The notes below the pieces were generated by a model that made no database searches, was not told where the DNA came from, and saw nothing but the letters and a program-made list of their open reading frames with translations. Both the position numbers and the translations under genes were made by a program. Shown piece by piece: positions 17,134 through 27,446 of a stretch of DNA of 64,000 nucleotides. Position 1 is the stretch's first letter; the number at the start of each line of letters is the position of its first letter. The DNA comes from Flocculibacter collagenilyticus (GTDB taxonomy: Bacteria; Pseudomonadota; Gammaproteobacteria; Enterobacterales; Alteromonadaceae): contig NZ_CP059888.1 in the NCBI RefSeq assembly GCF_016469335.1, positions 806,001 to 870,000 of the forward strand, given 5' to 3'.

Positions 17134-17823
17134 TTACTGCGAATTAACGTTTTCCTTCTTTACTCTATTTAACACATCATCTACAGATTGAGCGTGTAAG
17201 CTAATGCCTGCTTGAGCTAACTTGCGGTCTAAATTGGTTTCGTTATTAAGCTCTTCTTCTGCTTCGAGACGATCGTCAAATGTGTCTTGCTTTGCTTTGA
17301 TGCGCGCTAAGCTTTCTTTTGCGGAGGTTACTGAAGCACCGTTTGCATGCACGCTTGAATAGATTTTCTCATGTGCTTTTTGCACCGATTCGGTTGCTTT
17401 CAGTTGGGACAAATTATTTTCAATATCTTTTATTTCATATTCGGCTTGGCTTATTTGCTGTTGTAGCTTTTTACTATTGTTATTGAGTGAGCTAAGCAAT
17501 GTTTGCTCTGCTGATAACGACGCTTCTAAACCAACAACTTTTTCGGCATATTCCCGTGCTACTGCTTCATTATCGTTGTTTAATGCTTGATGAGCCTGTT
17601 GTTCATGATGTTCGATATCGGCTTGAATCTTTTCAATGGCTAACTCGGTGCGAAGGCTCGACGCAGTAATTTCAGCATGACCCTGTTTTGCGGTTACTAA
17701 ATGTTGGCGCACGTCATGAAGCTCTTGCTCTAAAATAGATATGCCATTGGCATCAATAATATTTTCACCGATATTGGTGGCAGCGCCTTTAAATGCAGTA
17801 AATATTTTTTTAAACACGTTCAT
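17134..17823 (-). CDS. PspA/IM30-family protein (YjfJ-like)
   Basis: About 229 residues, almost entirely helical and coiled coil, starting MNVFKKIFTAFKGAATNIGENIIDANGI, the amphipathic start of the PspA/IM30 family. The ATG at 17823 is preferred over 17832 because GGGAG sits 9 nt upstream of it and directly against the other. The start overlaps the end of the DUF2170 gene by 14 bp, implying translational coupling. PspA proteins bind and support stressed inner membranes. There are no pspB, pspC or pspF genes here, so this is the YjfJ-like branch and not the classical phage-shock operon. Confidence 0.85.
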   Translation of the reverse strand: MNVFKKIFTAFKGAATNIGENIIDANGISILEQELHDVRQHLVTAKQGHAEITASSLRTELAIEKIQADIEHHEQQAHQALNNDNEAVAREYAEKVVGLEASLSAEQTLLSSLNNNSKKLQQQISQAEYEIKDIENNLSQLKATESVQKAHEKIYSSVHANGASVTSAKESLARIKAKQDTFDDRLEAEEELNNETNLDRKLAQAGISLHAQSVDDVLNRVKKENVNSQ

Positions 17824-18292
17824 TGTGCTCATCTCCCTGTTGAAATATTTCTTGTGACTTTACTTGCAACTCTGATTGATTAAATTTGTAAAGTGGCTCT
17901 AGAGCATCAATGACGTTCATGGTGTTAGTAACCAGTGCGAGTAATTCCTCAATGAGCTCTGACACCTGCGATTGCACTGATAATGCACCAAATAACACGT
18001 AATAATCGATACCTGCAATATTGTCTATTGCGATAGTCGATAGCGGTAAATACTTGTGACTTTTTAATAGTTGATAGTCAATTTGCTCAGGATGCTGAAA
18101 TTCATTACGTTCAACTAAAACAGATTCAACCAGAATTTGTTTTTCGCTTACAGCAAGCACTACAGGGAGGTCGCCGTACTGGCGAAAGGTAAGTTGTAAT
18201 GCATCTTCTTGCTCAATAATGTCGACGTGATAGTCGTTCGCGAAGTTAGTGTTAACTAAGTCCTGTTTTAATTGTGTAATTGTTATTGTCAT
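17810..18292 (-). CDS. DUF2170 protein (YjfI-like), first gene of PspA/flotillin operon
   Basis: A 160-residue protein starting MTITITQLKQDLVNTNF at 18292, where AGGA lies 6-7 nt upstream; the longer frame to 18355 has no such site. It matches the YjfI / DUF2170 pattern (PVVLAVSEKQILVESVLVE, LPLSTIAI, YYVLFGALSVQS), a domain that often precedes PspA-like genes. Function is unknown; it probably controls or assists the PspA homologue whose start it overlaps. Confidence 0.75.
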   Translation of the reverse strand: MTITITQLKQDLVNTNFANDYHVDIIEQEDALQLTFRQYGDLPVVLAVSEKQILVESVLVERNEFQHPEQIDYQLLKSHKYLPLSTIAIDNIAGIDYYVLFGALSVQSQVSELIEELLALVTNTMNVIDALEPLYKFNQSELQVKSQEIFQQGDEHNERV

Positions 18293-18466
18293 TTTACGTC
18301 CTGTCGTTTTTACACTGTGCCGAACTATAAAGTTGTAGTTATTAATAGTCAACAAAAGTTAAAAATATTTAACTTATAATAATTATTTTTAATTAATAAA
18401 TTGAACAGAAAGTATCTTCTGTTACTATGTGCGTACTTTTACTGGGTCTTAATAATTAAAACGTAT

Positions 18467-18796
18467 ATGCCTAAAAAATCAGAAGATATTTCGCAAGAAT
18501 TACAAGCTGTATTAATGGTCTCTAAACAAGAGTGGAAAGATACACTAAGCACTTGGCTTTCTGCTTTTATCAGACGTGCAAACATTGATTATAAATTTTT
18601 ATCAGATGAGCTATGGCGGCGTTTTAGGGTAAAGCAAAAAGTCACGAATTTGCGCTCCAAATTTTCACAGGGCACGGTAGATGGGCAACTATTATTGCAG
18701 ATTTTATTGATATGCGAGCAAACAGTAAATCTTGAAGAGATTGAAGAAGTGTATCAAAAGTCGGTTAAACAGAATCAAAAAAATAAGGCCAATTAA
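18467..18796 (+). CDS. DUF6471-type small protein
   Basis: A 109-residue protein from ATG 18467 (MPKKSEDISQELQ). The frame also reaches a TTG at 18401, but that adds a hydrophobic tail unlike the family. The core KQEWKDTLSTWLSAFIRRANIDYKFLSDEL has the pattern of DUF6471, a predicted HTH-like helical domain (WKxxLxxxLxxRxxxYxxLxxxL). Divergent from the DUF2170 operon by about 170 bp. No clear ribosome site is visible. It may be a DNA-binding regulator; that is a guess from the fold type. Confidence 0.65.
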   Translation: MPKKSEDISQELQAVLMVSKQEWKDTLSTWLSAFIRRANIDYKFLSDELWRRFRVKQKVTNLRSKFSQGTVDGQLLLQILLICEQTVNLEEIEEVYQKSVKQNQKNKAN

Positions 18797-18810
18797 GGCC
18801 TTATTTTTTT
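18781..18810. terminator. Strong bidirectional terminator
   Basis: AAATAAGGCC (18781-18790) pairs with GGCCTTATTT (18797-18806). It has a T-run to 18810 and an A-run on the other side (from 18777), so it works for both the DUF6471 gene and convergent accC. The DUF6471 stop codon is in the loop. Confidence 0.9.
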
Positions 18811-18815
18811 AGCAA

Positions 18816-20156
18816 TTATAAGCCAAGTTTCTTTTCCAAGTAGTGGATATTAGTTCCACCGTTTTGGAAGTTCTCATCAGCCATAATATCTTTATGTAAT
18901 GGCGTATTTGTTTTAATACCACCAATCACAATTTCATTAAGTGCATGCTGCATACGCGCAATGGCTACACCACGGTTTTCGCCATAAGTAATTAGCTTAC
19001 CAATCATGGAGTCATAATTCGGCGGTACACTGTAACCTGCATATATGTGCGAATCCCAACGTACACCTAAACCACCAGGTGGGTGGAAGCGGTCAATACG
19101 GCCAGGTGATGGGATAAATGACACTGGATCTTCAGCATTTATACGACATTCCATAGCATGACCACGGATCACAATATCGTTTTGACGCAACTTAAGCGGT
19201 TGACCCGCAGCAACTCGAAGTTGCTCTTTTATTAAGTCTACTCCAGTTACCATTTCAGTCACGGGATGCTCTACCTGAATACGTGTATTCATCTCAATAA
19301 AGTAGAACTCACCATTTTCGTATAAAAACTCAAATGTTCCTGCGCCGCGATAACCAATTTCAATACAGGCTTGTACACAACGAGAGCCAATAAAGTCGCG
19401 CATTTCCGGAGTAATGCCCGGTGCAGGCGCTTCTTCAACTACTTTTTGGTGGCGACGTTGCATGGAACAGTCACGCTCACCTAAATGAATGGCATTACCT
19501 TGGCCGTCAGCAAGTACTTGCACTTCAATGTGACGTGGGTTTTCTAGGAATTTTTCCATATAAACCATGTCATTACCGAACGCTGTACCAGCTTCAACTT
19601 TAGTCATTTGAATTGATTTAATAAGCTCGTCTTCGCTACGAACTACACGCATACCACGGCCACCACCGCCGCCAGCAGCTTTAACAATCATTGGATAGCC
19701 AATACGTTTGGCAATAGCTCTATTTTTAGCAGGATCGTCGCCTAGCGGGCCATCAGAACCTGGTACGCACGGCACACCCGCTTTTTTCATTGCTTCAATT
19801 GCTGACACTTTATCACCCATTAAGCGAATGGTGTCAGCGGTAGGGCCAATGAAAATAAAACCGCTGTCTTCTACTTGTTCAGCAAATTCGGCATTTTCAG
19901 CTAAAAAGCCGTAGCCGGGATGAATAGCAACAGCGTCGGTAACTTCTGCTGCTGCAATAATACGTGGAATGTTTAAGTAACTGTCGGTAGACGATGCTTT
20001 ACCAATACAAATTGATTCGTCTGCCAGCAGTACGTGCTTTAAGTCTTTATCTGCAGTTGAGTGAATTGCGACTGTTTTAATACCTAGCTCTTTGCAGGCA
20101 CGTAGAATTCTTAACGCAATTTCACCACGGTTTGCAATTACAACCTTGTCTATCAT
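18816..20156 (-). CDS. accC: Biotin carboxylase subunit of acetyl-CoA carboxylase
   Basis: A 446-residue protein with the full AccC pattern: [21 protein letters not shown] start, ATP-grasp Gly loop [45 protein letters not shown], the catalytic [14 protein letters not shown], and the C-terminal domain. Length equals E. coli AccC (449). It carboxylates biotin on AccB with ATP and bicarbonate, the first step of fatty-acid synthesis. It follows accB by 23 bp. Confidence 0.98.
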   Translation of the reverse strand: MIDKVVIANRGEIALRILRACKELGIKTVAIHSTADKDLKHVLLADESICIGKASSTDSYLNIPRIIAAAEVTDAVAIHPGYGFLAENAEFAEQVEDSGFIFIGPTADTIRLMGDKVSAIEAMKKAGVPCVPGSDGPLGDDPAKNRAIAKRIGYPMIVKAAGGGGGRGMRVVRSEDELIKSIQMTKVEAGTAFGNDMVYMEKFLENPRHIEVQVLADGQGNAIHLGERDCSMQRRHQKVVEEAPAPGITPEMRDFIGSRCVQACIEIGYRGAGTFEFLYENGEFYFIEMNTRIQVEHPVTEMVTGVDLIKEQLRVAAGQPLKLRQNDIVIRGHAMECRINAEDPVSFIPSPGRIDRFHPPGGLGVRWDSHIYAGYSVPPNYDSMIGKLITYGENRGVAIARMQHALNEIVIGGIKTNTPLHKDIMADENFQNGGTNIHYLEKKLGL

Positions 20157-20179
20157 GGCAATTAGCCTTACTTTCTGGA

Positions 20180-20650
20180 TTATTCGATAACAAATAGAGG
20201 TTGGTCAAATTCGACCGCGTCTTCGTTTTCTACAAGAATTGCTTTTACTACACCTGATTTATCAGACTCAATTTGGTTCATCATTTTCATGGCTTCGATA
20301 ATACATAATGTATCGCCCACTTTTACCTGTGAACCAACTTCAACAAAGTTGCTGGCATCTGGCGCTGGCGCGCGATAGAAAGTGCCCACCATAGGTGAAC
20401 GAACTTGATGGCCAGCAACGCCACTTGCAGCTGGCGCGCTTTCAGCTGGCGCTTGTTGTGCAGGAACACTAGCTGGAGCAGCAGGCGCTTGCGGTGCAGG
20501 CATTGGTGCTGCGTAAGTAGCTGGAGCCATCACAGGGGCTGAGCTATGGCGGTTAATGCGAACCGACTCTTCACCTTCAGTAATTTCAAGTTCGGCAATG
20601 CCAGACTCTTCAACTAACTCAATCAACTTCTTTATTTTACGAATATCCAT
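20180..20650 (-). CDS. accB: Biotin carboxyl carrier protein
   Basis: A 156-residue protein with an N-terminal helical segment ([17 protein letters not shown]), an Ala/Pro-rich linker (about 38-78) and the biotinyl domain with EAMKM, placing the biotinylated lysine at K122, as in E. coli. The [11 protein letters not shown] loop before it is the AccB thumb. Follows aroQ by 17 bp, as in many gammaproteobacteria. Confidence 0.98.
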   Translation of the reverse strand: MDIRKIKKLIELVEESGIAELEITEGEESVRINRHSSAPVMAPATYAAPMPAPQAPAAPASVPAQQAPAESAPAASGVAGHQVRSPMVGTFYRAPAPDASNFVEVGSQVKVGDTLCIIEAMKMMNQIESDKSGVVKAILVENEDAVEFDQPLFVIE

Positions 20651-20667
20651 AATATATGCCCTATAAA

Positions 20668-21123
20668 TTATTTATTCTTTGTTTGCAGCTGTTCGATCGC
20701 TGCTTGTAATGCAAATTGATAACCTTGTACGCCAAAGCCTGTAATGACACCTTCTGCAATGTCTGACAAATAGGAATGATGCCTAAATGCTTCTCTGGCA
20801 TGTACGTTTGAAATGTGAACTTCATAAAAAGGTATCGCAACGCTTAACATTGCATCACGCAATGCCACACTGGTGTGGGTAAATGCTGCGGGATTAATTA
20901 TTATGAAGTCGACTTTTTCAAACGCTTGATGAATTTGTTCAATTAAAACGTGTTCAGCGTTAGCTTGTACCGCAGTTAATTGCACATTAGCTGTAGCAGC
21001 TTGCGCAGTTAACTGCTCATTTATTTGCGCTAACGAATGGCTACCATATATAGCGGGTTCTCGTTTTCCTAACATATTTAAGTTAGGGCCATGAAGCACT
21101 AAAATATTAAATTTTGTAGCCAT
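20668..21123 (-). CDS. aroQ: Type II 3-dehydroquinate dehydratase
   Basis: A 151-residue protein with [20 protein letters not shown] (active-site lid with Arg and Tyr), [17 protein letters not shown], and [17 protein letters not shown]. These are all AroQ signatures, including the catalytic His in the [10 protein letters not shown] segment. It dehydrates 3-dehydroquinate in the shikimate pathway. First of the aroQ-accB-accC operon. Confidence 0.97.
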   Translation of the reverse strand: MATKFNILVLHGPNLNMLGKREPAIYGSHSLAQINEQLTAQAATANVQLTAVQANAEHVLIEQIHQAFEKVDFIIINPAAFTHTSVALRDAMLSVAIPFYEVHISNVHAREAFRHHSYLSDIAEGVITGFGVQGYQFALQAAIEQLQTKNK

Positions 21124-21337
21124 CTGATGCGATTGTCCTTTAAATTGAAAAAATGAATTACTTTTATGAACGTTAATCTAAGTAAATCATTAAATCTGAG
21201 ACAAATAAACGTTTATCACAGTAATTGCGCTTTATTATAGATAAATCAACGAAAATAGCAGCAAAATACTGGTCTTATCAGACGTGATTGAAAGAAGTGG
21301 ATAAGGTGGTTTAGTATTTAATGAAATATATTACCTG

Positions 21338-21877
21338 TTACCATGGAATGGTTATTGTTTTATATTGTAATTTTTCTCCATAGATAGATTCATAAGATAT
21401 ATTCACTTTACAGTTATCGTGTAAAAACTTTACTGTATTCATTAGATTACTAATTTGTTTATTACGTTCTTTGCTGTCAATCTCTAGTTTTGTGTGTTCA
21501 ACCTTGAGAATGAAAACTTCTTCATCTTTGGATAATGCGCTTTGTTGAGAGAGTTCTGAAATAAACAATCTATAATCAAGTCCTAGCTTTTCCTTTAATA
21601 ACTCATTCAAGTTATTGGTAGATATTTTTTCTTCATTTACAGATATGTAATAATCACTTATTACTGCAGTTCCTAGTCCTTTGTTTTGAATTTTGAAACT
21701 GAAACTCAGCGTGTCTACATCATGGTGAAACCAGTCACATAAATAAGGTTTCACTGACAGTTTGTGATGCTTCCTACTAGAACTAACTTGGTAAATTGAA
21801 ATAAACAAAGCTAACAGTGCAATAACAGCTTTTACATCAAAAAAATCCGATACATGTTTGAAAATAACTTCTATCAT
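21338..21877 (-). CDS. Hypothetical membrane-anchored protein, 179 aa
   Basis: An N-terminal hydrophobic segment (about 14-30, VKAVIALLALFISIYQV) is followed by a basic stretch (SSSRKHHKL) and a beta-rich domain that looks soluble and cytosolic by the positive-inside rule. The phrase SFKIQNKGLGTAVISDYYI is like the Ig-like cores of other single-TM bacterial proteins of unknown function. It starts only 12 bp after the dsbD gene's end on the same strand, but codon style and content differ from its neighbours. I do not recognise a family with certainty. Confidence 0.55.
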   Translation of the reverse strand: MIEVIFKHVSDFFDVKAVIALLALFISIYQVSSSRKHHKLSVKPYLCDWFHHDVDTLSFSFKIQNKGLGTAVISDYYISVNEEKISTNNLNELLKEKLGLDYRLFISELSQQSALSKDEEVFILKVEHTKLEIDSKERNKQISNLMNTVKFLHDNCKVNISYESIYGEKLQYKTITIPW

Positions 21878-21889
21878 ATTGTGCTTAAG

Positions 21890-23839
21890 TTAATAAATAC
21901 TCTTTAATGATTGCAAATGCGCGTGGAACTCTTTTGCCCCTTTAAAACCAGTCACACGATGGCTAGTTACTTCTTTCCCGTCTGGCGAGAAAAACAATAT
22001 CGTGGGCAAGCCAAACACCATATAAGACTCCATTAATACAATGTCGTCATCATCATTTTTGGTTACATCAGCATGTAGTAAACGCATGCTTTTCATCGAC
22101 TGCTGTACATTGATATCACTAAACGTAAATTTCTCAAATTCCTTACAGGCAACACACCAATCCGCGTATAGGTCTAGCATGACATATTCACCATTTTGCA
22201 CTGCCGTGGCTAATTGCTGATTAAGATCGTTTACGGTTTTAATTTTAATAAATTGTATATCGCCGTGTGCTGCGTCGGTCTTATCTTGGCTGTTATCCGT
22301 GCTGTTCATAGCGCTACTGGTTTGATTACTTTGGCTTGAACTTGATGTGCCAACAGTACTAGTAGAACCAAAAAGCGGCTGGTTGTTTAACAGTTGCGTG
22401 GTTGAAAATACCACTAAGATAATTGAGACCAACCACACCCCTGTTTTAGTTTTGCTTTGTGTCAAACCAGATTGAACGTGGTGCAAGTAGGCTGCTAATG
22501 CCAAGGCTAATAGCAGTGCAAATACCATCACGATATTAAATGGCATAATGCGCTCTAATAAAATAAGTGGCACTGCCAGTAAAATGAAACCGAAAATGTG
22601 CTTGATGGTATTCATCCAATTTCCCGCTTTCGGTAATATCTTGCCACCTGTCGTGCCAATAATTAACAGTGGTACGCCCATCCCTAAGCTTAATATATAC
22701 AGTGTTAATCCTCCGACAACTAAGTCGCCAGATTGAGCAACAAATAGTAGCGCACCAGATAAAGGGGCAGTGGTGCACGGTGACGCAATTAATCCCGATA
22801 ATGCGCCCATAGCAAACACGCTTGCGACATTACCACTTTTTTGCTTATTACTAATGCCCGTTAGTTTAGACTGCCATTTTTCAGGCAAACTAAGGTCGTA
22901 TACTCCAAACATCGCCAATGCTAACAATACAAACAAAAAGCTAATGCTAATAAGTACGGCAGGGTGTTGGAAATATGCTTGAAATTGTACTCCCAAGCTA
23001 GCTACAACTAACCCCAGTCCTGCGTATGTAATGGCCATACCTTGTACGTACGCCATAGACAATGAAAATGCACGAGCCAATGAAAGCTGCTGTCCTTGGC
23101 CGACAATAATGCTTGAAAGAATAGGGTACATTGGGAAAACGCAAGGCGTTAATGCCAAACCAATACCAAGAATAAAAAAGATTAATAAGGTACCTAATAA
23201 GTTGCTGTTTGCTAATTTATCGGCAAGCTCGGCATGCTCAGCCAATTGAGGTTTGTTGTTTGATTCAAGATTGACTTTGTTGCTTTCGAGCGTACTAACA
23301 GTCGGTGTTGCTGTGATTTTTTCAATAGGAACAACTTGTTTTTCTGGCGGATAGCAAAAGCCTGCTTCGGCACAGCCCTGAAAGCGCACTTTTAACTCAG
23401 CTACTGCACTGCTTACATTGTTGATAGGAACCGTAATAACAACTTGGTTAAAGTAAACATCGCTTTTGCCAAAAAATTCGTCGGTAATTGTTCGCGAAGG
23501 CGGGTACTGTGCTTCACCCATTTCAGCGCCTTTGATCGCGTATTCAAATTTATCTTTGTAAATGTAATAGCCGTCGGCTATGTCCCATATCAATAATAAC
23601 TTATCGTTCTTTTGTCTAAAATTAAAAACAAATGCTTGATCAACAGGTAAAAAATCAGGCTGGTCGTTGAAAATGTTAGCCAATGTTTGGTCAAAGCTTT
23701 GGGTTATGTTGGCACCTTGATTGGTGCTTTGTTGGGCATGTGCTACTTGCCAAGGTGTGGTAATAACCGTGATTAATGCCGCGATTAAAGTCGCAAATAT
23801 AAGGGAAACAAATAGTGTAGAACGAAAAAACGGCTGCAT
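21890..23839 (-). CDS. dsbD: Thiol:disulfide interchange protein DsbD
   Basis: About 649 residues from the ATG at 23839, preferred because AGGA lies upstream and the signal peptide (MQPFFRSTLFVSLIFATL...) starts there; an in-frame ATG at 23908 gives 672. Periplasmic N-domain carries GCAEAGFCYPP; the membrane domain has TPCVFPMYPI and SPCTTAPLSG with the two transport cysteines; the C-domain has a thioredoxin-like YADWCVACKEFEKF. It carries electrons from cytosolic thioredoxin to DsbC, DsbG and CcmG. Next to cutA, as in E. coli. Confidence 0.95.
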   Translation of the reverse strand: MQPFFRSTLFVSLIFATLIAALITVITTPWQVAHAQQSTNQGANITQSFDQTLANIFNDQPDFLPVDQAFVFNFRQKNDKLLLIWDIADGYYIYKDKFEYAIKGAEMGEAQYPPSRTITDEFFGKSDVYFNQVVITVPINNVSSAVAELKVRFQGCAEAGFCYPPEKQVVPIEKITATPTVSTLESNKVNLESNNKPQLAEHAELADKLANSNLLGTLLIFFILGIGLALTPCVFPMYPILSSIIVGQGQQLSLARAFSLSMAYVQGMAITYAGLGLVVASLGVQFQAYFQHPAVLISISFLFVLLALAMFGVYDLSLPEKWQSKLTGISNKQKSGNVASVFAMGALSGLIASPCTTAPLSGALLFVAQSGDLVVGGLTLYILSLGMGVPLLIIGTTGGKILPKAGNWMNTIKHIFGFILLAVPLILLERIMPFNIVMVFALLLALALAAYLHHVQSGLTQSKTKTGVWLVSIILVVFSTTQLLNNQPLFGSTSTVGTSSSSQSNQTSSAMNSTDNSQDKTDAAHGDIQFIKIKTVNDLNQQLATAVQNGEYVMLDLYADWCVACKEFEKFTFSDINVQQSMKSMRLLHADVTKNDDDDIVLMESYMVFGLPTILFFSPDGKEVTSHRVTGFKGAKEFHAHLQSLKSIY

Positions 23840-24000
23840 AGAGTGTCCTGCATCAAAGAGACGATGGTGTGTTTTATCGGTACTGCATGTCGTACGACTT
23901 ATCTTCATAGGTTTATTTCAAACTTTTATTTGTTAAAACATTAAATAGTTAGAGAGCAGTAGGCAGTATCACTTATTCATACTGTTACTTTTTAACATTG

Positions 24001-24363
24001 TTACCTGTCAACAGTGTTTGTGTCTAATGACTGGTTGATCCAGCTTAAATAATCGTCACTGCCACCTTCAACGGGTAACATAATAATTTCTGGTACATCA
24101 TAATCATGATGTTGCTTAATTGCACTTTCTAATAAATGAAACTTACTCACCAGCGTTTTGATAATTAACTGTGTTTCTTGCGCTATTTCTACCTTTCCTT
24201 GCCATTTATATACTGACCGTATATTTGGCAATATGTTTACACAGGCTGCTAAATTCAACTCAACTAGCTGTTGGGCTAGGGTATTGGCGGCATGCTCGGA
24301 ACCACAAGTACACAGCACAATGGCATAAGTATTTTGATGTTGGTGTTGGCTAATAGTTAACAT
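24001..24363 (-). CDS. cutA: CutA divalent-cation tolerance protein
   Basis: A 120-residue protein with the CutA pattern: LCTCGSEHAANTLAQQLVELNLAACVNILPNIRSVYKWQGKVE, then ETQLIIKT and YDVPEIIMLPVEGGSDDYLSWI. Family members are trimeric small cytosolic proteins linked to metal tolerance. Upstream of dsbD in the same direction, with an intergenic spacer of about 160 bp. Confidence 0.95.
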   Translation of the reverse strand: MLTISQHQHQNTYAIVLCTCGSEHAANTLAQQLVELNLAACVNILPNIRSVYKWQGKVEIAQETQLIIKTLVSKFHLLESAIKQHHDYDVPEIIMLPVEGGSDDYLSWINQSLDTNTVDR

Positions 24364-24521
24364 AACGCAATGTTAATCCTCTTTAAGTTAGCATGTGCCT
24401 AATTTGGACATATTTAGTTACTTTTCTCTGTTAATAGTTGCATATTACAGGGTTGAGTTAAGACCTCATTATCCCCATTTAAATTTCAACTTCTAGATAA
24501 AAAGTGAATAAAACTCATCTC

Positions 24522-25037
24522 ATGTTTAAAGTATTATTTTTATTATTCTTGGTGATTCCTATTGTTGAAATTGCTTTTCTTATCCAGCTGAGTGACGTAA
24601 TCGGTGGCTTTGCAACCATTGCTTTGGTTGTGTTAACGGCATTTGTAGGAGCAAAATTGGTTAAGTCGCAAGGCACAGAAACGATTCAACGTTTACAGCA
24701 AAAAGCGGCGCAAGGACAAATTCCAAGCGATGAAATCTTTAGCGGTATTTGTATTCTTATTTCCGGAGTACTTTTAGTTACACCCGGTGTATTTACAGAT
24801 GTTATCGGCTTTTTACTACTAACCCCTCCAGTTAGAAAACGGTTAGGCGATGCACTAAAGAAAAATATGGTGATGGGCGCAACCGGCCAGCAAGGCTTTA
24901 CCTTCATGTCGGGTGGCATGTCGGGCCACTTCCAGCAGCATACTGCCGAGCACCAGCGCCACACCGTTAACTCTGAAAATAAAGCTCAACCAGAGCAGCC
25001 TGCTACCTTAGAAGGCGAGTTCGAAAGAAAAGATTAA
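24522..25037 (+). CDS. fxsA: FxsA-family membrane protein
   Basis: About 171 residues from ATG 24522 (MFKVLFLLFLVIPIVEIAFL); a GTG at 24504 adds six residues and neither has a clear ribosome site. FxsA pattern: PIVEIAFLIQLSDVIGG, TAFVGAKLVKSQG, then DEIFSGICILISGVLLVTPGVFTDVIGFLLLTPPVRK. The C-terminus is a polar tail. Overproduced FxsA relieves F-exclusion of phage T7 in E. coli. The gene precedes groES, as in E. coli. Confidence 0.93.
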   Translation: MFKVLFLLFLVIPIVEIAFLIQLSDVIGGFATIALVVLTAFVGAKLVKSQGTETIQRLQQKAAQGQIPSDEIFSGICILISGVLLVTPGVFTDVIGFLLLTPPVRKRLGDALKKNMVMGATGQQGFTFMSGGMSGHFQQHTAEHQRHTVNSENKAQPEQPATLEGEFERKD

Positions 25038-25044
25038 AAATTTC

Positions 25045-25068
25045 TTTGTGATCTCTTGGGATCACAAA
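25045..25068. repeat. Perfect inverted repeat before groES
   Basis: TTTGTGATC (25045-25053) pairs with GATCACAAA (25060-25068), loop TCTTGG. No T-run follows. It overlaps the -35 region of the heat-shock promoter, so it may act as an operator or a weak fxsA terminator. Confidence 0.6.
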
Positions 25069-25082
25069 ACTAACCCCCATTT
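25055..25082 (+). promoter_or_regulatory. Sigma-32 (heat-shock) type promoter of groES-groEL
   Basis: CTTGGGA (25055-25061), a 13-nt spacer and CCCCATTT (25075-25082) closely match the heat-shock consensus CTTGAAA-N13/14-CCCCATNT. It lies about 68 nt before the groES start. The match and the gene identity support each other. Confidence 0.75.
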
Positions 25083-25149
25083 ACTTTATCAACTTAATAA
25101 AGAACCCAATTTTTGGTTAATTCCAAACTTAAACTAGGAGATTGAATAA

Positions 25150-25440
25150 ATGAATATCCGTCCATTACATGACCGTGTAATAGTAAAGCGTTTAGAGCAA
25201 GAAACTAAATCTGCTGGTGGCATTGTATTAACTGGTGCCGCAGCTGAAAAATCGACTAAGGGTGAAGTTATTGCTGTAGGTAATGGCCGTGTTTTAGAAA
25301 ACGGTGACACTAAAGCATTAGACGTAAAAGTAGGTGATACAGTCTTATTTGGTTCTTACATTGAAAAAACTGAAAAGTTAGACGGTGAAGAACTACTAAT
25401 TATGAGAGAAGACAACATCTTAGGTGTTTACGAAGGTTAA
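25150..25440 (+). CDS. groES: GroES co-chaperonin
   Basis: A 96-residue protein, [29 protein letters not shown], with AGGAG before the ATG. The mobile loop ([11 protein letters not shown]) and the ILGVYEG ending are typical. It caps GroEL. Codon use is strongly biased, as expected for an abundant protein. groEL follows after 59 bp. Confidence 0.98.
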   Translation: MNIRPLHDRVIVKRLEQETKSAGGIVLTGAAAEKSTKGEVIAVGNGRVLENGDTKALDVKVGDTVLFGSYIEKTEKLDGEELLIMREDNILGVYEG

Positions 25441-25484
25441 TTCGATTTTCTGACCCAAAAGCAATAAATATAAGTTTGAATTAG

Positions 25485-27152
<1,668 letters not shown>

Positions 27153-27193
27153 TAGAGTTTTAACTCTATTTGTCTCCCTGACACTCAATGAAC

Positions 27194-27225
27194 AAAAGTC
27201 CGAGCAGAAATGCTCGGGCTTTTTT
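27194..27225 (+). terminator. Rho-independent terminator of groESL
   Basis: AAAAGTCCGAGCA, a GAAA tetraloop and TGCTCGGGCTTTT with a T-run to 27225 form a 13-bp stem with one T-G wobble, 42 nt after the groEL stop. Confidence 0.93.
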
Positions 27226-27446
27226 GTGTTCAAAAGTATGCCAAAAGTCATGGCTTAAAATAATTTATGTAATTAAACACTTAATGCAATGAAAAGATAT
27301 TTACAAAGTGTTTTTATATATATACCTTCGATTTCTAATCGTTAGCTCTGTCTTATCAAGGAAGTTTGTATTGCTGATAATTCCCACTCATTTCTCATGC
27401 GAAACTTCTTCCTTCCAATACATTATTTATAAGGATTTAGAATTAC

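Noticed and set aside
22536-23249. Several 60-80 aa ORFs inside dsbD on both strands
   Set aside because: They are shadows of the dsbD membrane domain, whose reading is intact.
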